Assembly (NCBI GenBank): GCA_943704525.1
Contig: CALSCQ010002529.1
Span: forward strand, 1-44,031
Direction of reading: 5' to 3'
Origin: Pigoraptor vietnamica
Taxonomy: Eukaryota; Opisthokonta; Filasterea
Length of the DNA stretch: 44,031 nucleotides
The notes under the pieces are model-generated. The model saw only the letters and a list, made by a program, of their open reading frames with translations, ran no database searches and was not told the DNA's origin. Below, one piece after another: positions 24,402 to 41,640 of the stretch. Every line of letters begins with the position of its first letter. Position 1 is the first letter of the stretch. The position numbers and the translations under genes were made by a program.

Positions 24402-24622
24402 GCGCTAAGAAGCGGACCCGAACCGTCACTGGGCGCCGCATTCGTACTGTCGCGTGCGCGTATTTCGTATATTGTATATTGAGACCGATCTGCGTTGGCA
24501 AAATTTTGCGCCTGTTGTTTGAACTTTTTGAAGCGTCTGGTGTCCTTTCACTCTTTCTGCGTTGTCCCAAGTGAGTGACCTGCCTTGCACTACTCCGGCA
24601 ACCCTTTTCGTGCGTTGCCGTC

Positions 24623-24628
24623 AATAAA
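24623..24628 (+). terminator. Poly(A) signal for WDR90
   Basis: AATAAA lies 222 bases after the WDR90 stop codon and is the only canonical hexamer before the opposing gene. Confidence 0.6.
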
Positions 24629-24662
24629 TTGTTCGGCCTTGCAAACGACTGAGGCCTGAGTG

Positions 24663-24668
24663 TTTATT
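24663..24668 (-). terminator. Poly(A) signal for VPS15
   Basis: TTTATT on the plus strand reads AATAAA on the minus strand, about 65 bases past the VPS15 stop. The two opposing signals are 34 bases apart, so the mature 3' ends probably meet or overlap. Confidence 0.6.
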
Positions 24669-24732
24669 TTCAGTTTCATCGTGATGCCGGTTCGCCCTTA
24701 ATGACCATCATTTTAGCCCTCCATCGCATCTC

Positions 24733-32431
<7,699 letters not shown>

Positions 32432-33009
32432 CGCAGACCAAGCACACCACGCACACTCAAACCACCGGTCACAGAAGAGCGCACGGCAGACACGTAGCCT
32501 CTACGTGAAGAGCGGAGCGCAAGGGACACCCGCCCGCACGAGCGGGCAGGCAGAACCCGGTACTGTCGCGTGCGACGTCAGTGACCGATCACATGCACTC
32601 GTGAGATTACAGCTGTGTTTCAGACGCCAGGGAGAGGCGCACGGCCAAACATGAACACACACATACACACGCCCCCCAGGATAGTGCGCTCGCGTGCGAA
32701 TCGCAATGAAGTGAGCGATGGAACCTTCAGACTCTGTCGTCGCTGCACTGTTGACGCGGCCGGAACGCCAGAAGTCACGTGATGAAGCCGAATCTAGCGA
32801 TATCTCGGCCAAATATTTCGCGTTGTCACGGTTTTTGGGGCCTGTTACACCGAGTGGTGAGCAATGAGTCAAGCACCCTCCCTTCAGTCTTCCACTCGAA
32901 GCACTCTAAACAGGCGCGTCTCTCATTGTGCGACGCACTAGAGACGCGCTTTTATTACAGCACATTCTTTTCCTCAGACACACGCTTGATCTCGCGTCGA
33001 TCCCCTGCC
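32432..33009. promoter_or_regulatory. Divergent promoter, VPS15 / deiminase fusion
   Basis: Both genes start outward from these 578 bases. GTCACGTGAT at 32774-32783 is one base off the lysosome/autophagy CLEAR palindrome GTCACGTGAC. That would suit VPS15, but CACGTG is common in this window, so the match may be chance. No TATA box was seen. Confidence 0.35.
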
Positions 33010-36000
33010 ATGTTCCGCTTTGGGGGGCCGTCCGCCCACAGCGACAAGGTATGGGTACCCGAATGTCCTGTGTTTCGTCTGTATACCGCGTGTGTGCATG
33101 TGCCCACGTGTGTCTGTGGCTGATTTGCGTGCTGCAACACAGGGCGATGGCGTTGCTCGCCGCCCGTCCCTTACGAATGTGGCGGCAGAGGCCCACCCGC
33201 ACGTGGACGCCCCGCACCTCCAGGAGCACGAGAACGACGCCGTGCTCTCCGTCCTCATGCACATGCCCAGGTGCGCGGGGTCGGACCACTTGCTGTGGGC
33301 GACACTGGAAGGCGCCGTTTGTGCGTGCGCGAGGCTCAATGGCTGACCCCGACTTGTTGCACCGGCTCGCAGTCTCGCGATCTTCATGGGTAACCTGCAC
33401 CCGATCGGCTCGCTGTACGACTCTGTTGTGGACTTGGAGCAGGCGCACTGGTGTCAGCAGCATCTTGCAGACACGCTCCGCAGCCTCGGCGTGAAGGTGC
33501 ACGAGGTGAAGGACGTGCTGACGTCCGGGTGCGATTCGGACATTCGCCAGCGCATCGAGCTCGAGAATCTCGCGGCGAAGGCGCTGAAGTATGTTCTCGA
33601 CGAGGACTCCGACGGCACGCTCGTGACGGAAGAGGAGTCGAAGCTGCTTGGGGAGGCGTACAAGCGTCGCGTGCTGCAGGCCATGTCGGTGAACCAGCTT
33701 ATCGACATAGTGCTCACGCGGCCCACCATCACGCTGTCCAAGTCGAGCATCAACCACGCGCTCGCGTCCGAGTGCGTCTCGTTCCGCCCGCTCTCCAACC
33801 TCATCTTCACGCGCGACATTCAAATTTGCACACGCAAGGGTGTCATTCTCGCGCGCCCCAATTCCCCCCTGCGACAGCCCGAAATCGAGGTCCTCCGCGT
33901 GTGCCTGCAGCGTCTCGGCATCCCCGTGCTTGGCGAAATTGCCGAACCCGCGACTCTCGACGGCGGCGACTTCATTCTCGCGGGTCCTGACCTCTGCTTT
34001 ATCGGCGTTGGCGGCCGCACGAACGAGCGCGCGGCGCACTTTCTCATGGACGGGGACTATCTCGGCACCCGTCGCGTGGCCGTCGTGCGCGACATCTTTG
34101 ACCGTTCGCAGGAACGCCTCCACCTCGATTTCGTGTTCAACTTTATCGACGAGCGCGTGGTCATTCTGCTCGAGCCCGTCGCGCAGCCCCTCTCCCCCAT
34201 TCGCCGGCTCGTTGACGAATACACCCTCGACGCCTCGTCAGCGGCGGCGGCGTCGTCTTCATCCGGGGCACAAGCGTCGTCGACCCCGCGCCACTACCGC
34301 CTGTCCAGACAGGGCATCGATTTCCACCAGTACCTCCTCGACCAGGGGTACGACGTCATCGTGCTGCCGAACCGGCGCGCGTCGCACCCCATTCACACGC
34401 TGAACCTCGGCGGCGGCCACTTGGTAGTCGAGGACGAGCAGACGGCGCGCGTGCTCGCCGCCGACAGTCGCTTCAAGGGGCGCATTCGCATCCTCCCTTC
34501 GCCGCACAACAACGCGTCGTGCGAGGACGGGCCCATGTGGATTGGCGGCGTGCGCTGCCTGACGCAGGTGCTCACGCGCAAACGCATCGTCGATTGCCCG
34601 GCGGAGGCGCCAAAGGTGCGGGTTCGGCTTAGGGTTGCATGCCTTTGAAATCAACAAGTTTTGCTGCTTTCTCTCTCCCTATCTCTCCCTCTCTTTTCGT
34701 CTCTGTTTTGTTTGCCTTCTGTTTGTGTCTGAACTCTGTATTACTCTTTCACCCCTTCGTTTTCTGTTTGATTACCTTGCTTTATGGCGTGGGCTGCTCT
34801 TGAGCTTACCCTTCCCTCGCTCTCTCAGACCGCGTCGAACCTTCCGTCCAACCTAATTGTGCCGTGCGCGCGCTCGGGTGACCAATCGACCAACACGGTG
34901 CTGATGGTGGCACCCACGGCCTTCTACCAGAACTTGCAGGTGTGCTTTATTCACTCTGGCCAGCAAATGTCGTGCGCAAATGCTTGAGCCCGCCACTCTG
35001 TCCTGTTATCATGCGCCAACCCGTCCGACTTGTGTTCAAGTGCGAGCTGTTCTTTGGTGCGTCTTCAGTGCGTCCTCATTCTCACTCGCTAACCCTCGCT
35101 TCGCACAGGCGGCGGTCGACAACTACTTCATGGTCAGCAACGTGTCCCTCACCAAGCAGCAGATTCAGGCCGCCGCTCTCGCCGAGTTCTCGCTTCTCCA
35201 CCGCCGTTTGTGCGAGAAGGGTGTGCGCATTCTCCTCCACACGCACGAGGTGGGTGTGTGCGCACTGTGCGAGACATTATGCTGCTGTCTTGCTTCCCTC
35301 GTAACCCCTGACTGTCCCTCTCTTCGTGACTTGTGGGTTTGAATCCCACTGTGTTATACTTTGCTTTTCTGTGCCGTTGTCTGACCACTGCCCTCCGTTT
35401 CTTTGCAGGCGTACCACGACACCCCGGATGCCGTCTTCCCTAACAACTGGTTCTCGACGCACGCCGCGGGCGATTGCGTCACGGCGGGCTCCAAGTCGAG
35501 TCCTCGAACGCTCATTCTCTACCCGATGAAGGCGCCCAACCGTAGGAAGGAGCGCAGGCGTTCCGTCATTGCGTCGTTCTCTTCGCACTACGACCGCGTG
35601 ATCGACCTTTCGGGCGACGCCGAAGCGGCGGGGCTGTTCCTGGAGAGCACGGGCTCGCTCGTGCTCGACCGCGTGAAGCGCGTGGCGTACGCGTGCGAAT
35701 CGGAGCGAACGAACGCGGACCTTGCGCGCAAGTGGGCGGCGCTGGTCGGGTACCGCCTGTGTCTGTTCAAGGCGGTGGACGGGTCCGGACGCACCATCTA
35801 CCACACGAACATTGTGATGTCCATGGGGACGCGCGTGGCGGTCGTGTGCGTCGACTGCGTGCCGGAAGACGGCGGCCGCGAGTCGCTGCTCATCGAACTC
35901 GCGGCGAGTGGGCGAGAGCTCGTCGAGATTTCGATGAACCAGATGATGGGCTTCTGCGGCAACGTGCTCGAGCTGCTCGACGGCAACAGGCAGCCGCTGA

Positions 36001-36155
36001 TGGTGATGTCGGACACGGCGTACGACAACTTCACCGAGGCACAACGCGCGCGCATCGAGGCGCTGTGTGCGGGCGGAATAGTGTGTGCGGACATTGCGAC
36101 GATTGAGCAGATTGGCGGCGGCGGCGTGCGCTGCTGCATCGGAGAGCTGTTTTAG
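33010..36155 (+). CDS. Two-domain guanidine-modifying enzyme: arginine-deiminase-like plus CtlX/DDAH-like
   Basis: Six exons: 33010-33048, 33143-33270, 33373-34615, 34829-34939, 35109-35249 and 35409-36155 (stop TAG), 802 aa. Domain 1 (about 40-470) has the arginine deiminase hallmarks: LIFTRD (Asp204), LDGGDF in place of EGGD, the HLDFVF histidine (His306) and the nucleophile GGVRCLTQ (Cys451). A Ser/Ala linker lies near 335-350. Domain 2 (about 485-802) resembles bacterial CtlX and eukaryotic-type DDAH: DAVFPNNWFSTH, LYPMKAPNRRKER, LESTGSLVLDR, IYHTN (His686), NQMMGFCGN and the terminal GGGVRCCIGEL (nucleophile Cys796). Both belong to the pentein fold, which hydrolyses or transfers the guanidine carbon of arginine derivatives. 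All nucleophiles look intact, so two active centres on one chain are likely. Plausible substrates are arginine, citrulline or methylarginine; which one cannot be read from sequence. No targeting signal is obvious. Introns are clean and phases agree, so the join is encoded in one gene, though transcripts were not available. Confidence 0.85.
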
Positions 36156-36320
36156 GGGCTCTGCATGGGAGCCTCTTGCACCTCTTGCTGTATAGAACCC
36201 GCTGTTCCACCGCGCTTTGTCGTCGCTTTTCAGTTAAACCTCCATGGCCCGCACATTACATGGCTTGGTGCTCCGCAATTGGCCTTCCAATACCGCATGA
36301 GGCAAAAGGTTACTTTAGTG

Positions 36321-38621
36321 CTATCCCTTTGACTTGGACTTGGACACCTTTTCCTTGCGCTTTTTGACGTGCTTTGGCACTTTGTCCTTGCGCTTCTCGC
36401 GCTTCTCCGCCTTCACCGCCTTCTTGTGAAGCTGCGCAGCGCACGTGAATCGCAGTCAGCCAGTGCACACGTGACTCAAGCAGCGAGTGTGTGTGGCACA
36501 ACAATTCTCTGTAACGTTTTCCTCCGTTGAACAACACGGTTACAGCCGCAAATAACAACAACAGCCGCCGCAGTCCCTACCTTCCGGTCCAACTTCGGGT
36601 CGCCCGTCGGCACAAACTTGGGCGCATCCCCCTTGCTCTCGCCCTCTCCTTCCTGTTCCACGGCATCCTCGCCCTCGCCGTCAGACGACCCCTCCGATCC
36701 ATCACTCTCGCTCTCGTCGTCCTCGCCCGCGCCACCGTCCGCTGCAGCCTCCGCGTGGCCGTTCGCAGTCGGCCGCTGTTCGTCCCAGTGCGCCAGCATG
36801 TCCTGCGCCGCTTGCGACCATGCGCCGCTCTTTCCCTTCTCTGCGCCGGGAGCAAACTTCACCGCACGCGTAGTTTCACCCTGTTGGCCCTCCGCAGCGC
36901 GTTCGCCGTCCTTCGTCATGGACAGGCCCTTCATGCCCACCACCGACTGGTACAGAAGCTGCAAGCGAGGTCACGTGAGCTGGTGGGACACGAGAGCGAC
37001 TCGAAAGCGCAGCATAAGTAAAGGCAGAGCCGTGCTCCTCTCACCTCGGCTGTCTCTCCGCGCTGCAAGCGGGCGACGTCGCGCTCTGCGTCAATGACCT
37101 CGTCGAGTGTGCGGGGGATGTAGGCCTTCTTGAACACCTCCTCGTCCACTTGCGCTGCTGCGGTCGCAGGCGTGCTGTCGAGCTCCGCTTGTTTCTAGGG
37201 GAAATAGAGAAGAAGGCTGTTGAGTAACACACCCCGTAGAAGGAACAACGCTAGTAATCAAGAGAACACTGCAGGAACACCCTCGGCACTAAACTCATCC
37301 TCACACAAACTTATCAATAAGTAAATCCGGCGGAGTCACTGAGGACACGCAAGAAGAGCACATTATGGGGCCATGGGCAGCCAATCACATGCACTGCACA
37401 CTCACCCTTTCGAGGTATTCGTCGATCGAGTCCTCGGTGAGGGAGGGGTCCGTGACAAACTCAAACAGCGAACGCACGGACATCGTGTGAACCTTGTGCT
37501 TCGAGAAGAAGTCTGGGTTGGAGCGAGCGAGTGATGAGCATCTGAGGTCAAAACAAAGTCACTTTCCACAGCCCTTAGACTGCTGATTTCTGACATTCTA
37601 AGCGCAACACTCGCACTCCCTGCCTATTTGTGACAGAGACACACACACGCACTTCCAGCACATAACTCGCACACAGCTGCCTGCACGCGAGTTTCAACGC
37701 AACGCACCTGTAATGTTCGTGCAGTCCTTGCGCAAAAATTCGAGTGCGTGGGGGTGGTCGTGCTCCACCGACTGCGACACGTCGATAATGTACACATCGC
37801 CCTTAAAATAGCTGCGTGATGAGGTAGACCACTCAGCACTTCACTAACGCACGCTGAGAAACCGTGTTACTGACAGCAACACGCAACACATGCTACTCGC
37901 ACACAACCGCGGCCATACGCACAACACAGGCATTTCGGGAGTTGGCCGGTCGTGCCATACAGGCACATGCACACACAAAATTTTAAAGCAGAAAGATACG
38001 ATACTTGCATGCGCGCATACGCCACTCCGAACGGACGGGGGGGGGGGGGGGGGGGGCCACCACACGCGCGCACTCACAGGATGTTGTACTCGGAGAGGTC
38101 CGCGTGGACGAGGCGGCACGCGTGGAACATGTGGCGCACAAGTTTCACGAGGCGCAGATAGAGCTCGCGCGCCTTTTCTTCCGAGATATCGGCGTCCTTC
38201 AACCGGGGCGCTGGCCTACGCGTGGGACAGGACAGAGAGACGTGAGACACAGACCAACAAACGCACACATGCAACAACAAACTATCCGCACGAACATCGA
38301 TGGAATGTCCGCAATGCGTAGTTACACACAAGGGAGTAACACGCACCACCCGTCCTTCCCGATGAAGCGCATGACGAGCACGTGGTTGCGGAGAAGGAGC
38401 GGCTGTGGGCACGGGATGCCCGCCGTGTGCAGGCGCGTGAGGTTGCGCATCTCCTTCTCAGCCCACACCTGCCAGGTGAACGCGTAAGACTTCGTTCTTC
38501 CGCACTAGCGCACCCCTCAGTGAACCTCCTCATCAGCTTGATCAACTCTTCCACACACAGCAGCGCACCGTATCTGAACACACTCTCGCAAATTCAATGA
38601 AAGATTCCGACACGCACACAC

Positions 38622-38693
<72 letters not shown>

Positions 38694-39731
38694 GCATGCA
38701 CGCACACACACACACACATCCTCTGCACCTCTTTCTACCACGCCGCACTCCGCCCAACAATTACAGCGCCGCTTTCGCACCTTGACCATCTTGCGCGGGT
38801 TGCTCTTGCAGTAACCGCGGCGAAAGCGAAACTCGCCCGTGACGTACTTGTCCCTGTCCTTGAAGACGAGAATGGACGTCTTGAACACCTTCACCGCGAC
38901 CTCTTCGCCCTCGCCGTTGGCCGCGTGGTACACGTTCGCCTCCTTCCCCGTGCTGATGCAGCCGTTGATTTCGTCAATGAAGTTGTGGCTCAGGAGCTTG
39001 AAGAGAATCATCCGCGTGCGCGCATCCAGCACCTGCAGCAACCGCAGTCACGTGGACGGCCGAGGGTCAACAGCCGCAAGGCAACACCTTGCCGCACACG
39101 TGTTTGTCCAAAGCGGTGGCTGCAGAAAATGCACACACAGAACCACTGGCTGCCCCTCCTACGCTCGTGATGCGTGCCCTCCCACCTGCTCCGTCGTGGC
39201 GCGATCCGACTTGTCCGTCACTCGCAGCCGATCGCTGTCCGCTCGCCGCGTGGTTTCCAGCATGCGATTGGTAACAGTGTCCGAGAGCGAAGGGCCGTCG
39301 TATCGCTCCACGTTGATTCGCGTGTAGAACTTCGTGAACACCTTCTCGCTCGGCTGCAGCGTCGCCTTCACCGCCTTGGTCGCAGGCGCCGTTGCCGCCG
39401 CATTCGGTCGCACGGAGAGTCCCTGTCGCGCGGCGTTCAGCTGCTTCGTAAAGTCTCCCCGGGCGTCCTCCCAATCGAAGCCGTCGTCGCTGTCCTCCTC
39501 CTCCACTTCGTCCGCGTCGTCGTAGTCGTACTCTTCCTCTTCCTCTTCACCGCCCTGATGCTGTTCCCCCGCGTCCTCATCACTTGCTGCATGTCCATTC
39601 GCGCTGGTGTGTGCGGGTGCGGGCGCTTGAGCGGACGCGGGCGCTACTGAGATCGCCGCGCCACCTCGCACACCGAGCGGCACGGCATCGTCGTCAGCGT
39701 CGTCATACATGTCTGCGTTAGACGCCGCCAT
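36321..39731 (-). CDS. RIOK1: RIO1 atypical kinase, 40S ribosome maturation
   Basis: Nine exons on the minus strand: 39731-39186, 39032-38781, 38468-38347, 38215-38078, 37811-37708, 37512-37406, 37194-37045, 36958-36581 and 36431-36321 (stop TAG), 635 aa (human 568). RIO1 acts in late cytoplasmic 40S maturation as an ATPase/kinase. The long first exon gives an acidic head (runs of Glu, Asp). Then come [20 protein letters not shown], the ATP loop [47 protein letters not shown], the catalytic loop [12 protein letters not shown] (about 341-352) and the metal motif [16 protein letters not shown]. The conserved [18 protein letters not shown] follows, then an acidic insert and a Lys-rich tail ([10 protein letters not shown]), as in other RIO1. 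The insert and head explain the extra length. It converges with the deiminase gene, 165 bases apart. Confidence 0.95.
38037..38056. repeat. poly-G run
   Basis: Twenty G in the RIOK1 intron 37812-38077, 21 bases past the exon 4 donor. It reads as poly-C in the transcript. Confidence 0.95.
38612..38718. repeat. (CA)n microsatellite
   Basis: CA array with CACGCA interruptions in the RIOK1 intron 38469-38780. Confidence 0.95.
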
Positions 39732-40167
39732 ACCTCGCGCCTTCCCCTCTTACTTGGTGGGGAGAGACACACGCAAAGACAAGAGTGTCGTTCGAATGGA
39801 TCGGCGACGCCATTTACCGAATTGCGAAATTGGCAAATCACGGTTGCACGTGGCTTGTGCGCTCACAATGACGTAGCAAGTGCAACCCTATGACGACTTC
39901 ATGGAGTGACGTACTTCTGATGCGATGCCTTTTGGCTTCCTGTGTGCTCATACATATCGCTGCTCTTCCCTCCGCCATGCCACGACGACGCGTTCCAGTG
40001 CCTAGCAGCGGGGGCGCTGCCACCCCCTTCGCTGGGGGCGGCCGCGGTCTCGCGCCGTGACGCCGCACGTGTGTTTCGTGACGAAAAAGCCGTCTGAGAT
40101 CGGCATCGAGTATGCCCTCAATCACGCGTGTCAGCGCATGCAGATCTCGGTGTCGCACGCAAATCCG
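39732..40167. promoter_or_regulatory. RIOK1 upstream region
   Basis: No intact gene is seen in these 436 bases. The RIOK1 promoter should lie here. A stretch at 40080-40170 reads on the plus strand as a short protein piece (EIGIEYALNHACQRMQISV) before a stop. It may be the lost N-terminal part of the LRR relic that follows. Confidence 0.35.
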
Positions 40168-40745
40168 TGAGTGTGGAGACTGTCGTGCGATCTGTCCGTG
40201 TTTGCGGGGCTGCGCTCTGTCGCTCTCGTCAACCTCGGGGACTATCCTCTGGACGTGTCGGCACTCGGCAACGTTCACACGCTCTCGCTCCGAAAATGCC
40301 TCGGCCTGTCGGACGTGTGTGCTTGGGCGGTGTTCGCGCGCTTGATCTCGCGCGTTGCGAGTACGTTGACGACGTTTCGGCTCTCGGACGCGTACATTCG
40401 CTAACGCTTTCGTTTTGTAGGCGCGTGACTGACGTGTCCATATTGGGTGGGCTATACAAGCTGGACCTGTCGCATTGCGGCGGCCGTGAGCGGCATCGCT
40501 GCGCTCGGTCGTGTGCATGACCTCAACTTATCATGGTGCAATAAAGTGAAGGATGTCTCTGCATTCGACGGCGTCCACACGCTCCATCTTTGGGACCACA
40601 ATTGGGTGTTACAGACGTCTCGGCGCTCGGACGGGTGTCCACACGCTCGCCTTAAGGATGTGCAAAATTGTAAGCAGACGTCTCTGCGCTTGGCCGCGTC
40701 CACCGGCCGGCTCCGGCGCTCGACCCGGCTCTCGGATTGCTAAAG
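40168..40745 (+). pseudogene. Leucine-rich-repeat gene, decayed by frameshifts
   Basis: At least five repeat units of the form DVSALGxVHxLxLxxCxxVxDVS can be read, but they move between all three plus frames. One frame gives LDVSALGNVHTLSLRKC (about 40249-40299). Another gives DDVSALGRVHSLTLSFC and TDVSILGGLYKLDLSHC (to about 40480). A third gives ALGRVHDLNLSWCNKVKDVS (about 40500-40560). Then the sense shifts again to TDVSALGR and ADVSALGRVH near 40611-40705. Such proteins are usually large, repeat-only, fast-evolving families in protists. Nothing like a splice pair explains the frame changes. Since the neighbouring genes read without error, true decay is more likely than sequencing error. 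Confidence 0.6.
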
Positions 40746-41333
40746 GACTTGTCCGCGGTCATCAGTGAGAGCGTCCACACTGGCGCACAGTGCGCGGTCC
40801 CTCTGGGTACGTGTTATCCGCACGGAGCCTTTTATCAATTGCAATGGAAAAAAGGTCGTCAGTTTGGAGAAAGTGGCCCTTTAATTTGCCTCCATTGGCG
40901 TTGCCGGCAGTAGAGACTGAGTCTGAACTGCCGGGTAATATTGGCACAGGCTGACTGACAATCGGCAACGGCCAACAGTCGGAGCCGGCCAGTTGGCCGG
41001 CACGCACCGCACACTGAAAGATCAGATTGGACTCAAGAGGACTGAACCGACACACTTCTGTTGACAAAGACACCTCCGCAAGAGGACTGTTGTGTTCAGT
41101 CCTCATGATTGGACTGCATGATGCATGGCCCGAAACGCGCCGGCCGCCACGTGCAACAGCCGATATGCAGCAGTGAATTTGTCGCCGTCGATAGTCCCAA
41201 AAGTCGCCAACTGATTAACAGAAATTTGCCGAGTCCGTGCCGGCCCTGGTACGTGGAGCCACTGAGACTCAAAAAACGTACTTTGGGCACACAGGGACGC
41301 GCACACACACAAGTACTTTGCACAATCAGCGAG
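40746..41333. promoter_or_regulatory. INTS7 upstream region
   Basis: No gene is recognised in these 588 bases, which should include the INTS7 promoter and leader. There is a GGCCGGCCAGTTGGCCGGC-type palindromic patch at about 40984-41001. Confidence 0.35.
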
Positions 41334-41528
41334 ATGTCGGCGTCTGGGGGTGCGCCCTCTGCTGCGAGTGGTGCGACGTTGCCCTCGTGGCCGTCGCACT
41401 CGCACTTTCCCCTCTTTAACACTGGCGACAGCGATGCCGCGACACGCATACTCCTTGCTCTCGACACAGGTTAGTGCCCGGTAGTGACGGGTTGCGTCGC
41501 GTGAATGCATCGGCCTGTTGGTGTGCGT

Positions 41529-41585
<57 letters not shown>

Positions 41586-41601
41586 GTGTGCGTGTGTGTG
41601 T

Positions 41602-41640
<39 letters not shown>

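Noticed and set aside
32906-34123. Minus-strand frame (405 codons) opposite the deiminase
   Set aside because: Antisense shadow of conserved deiminase codons.
35275-35365. tRNA on the plus strand (GTGGGTTTGAATCCCAC arm)
   Set aside because: The T-arm is perfect, but no acceptor stem, D-arm or anticodon arm can be folded upstream.
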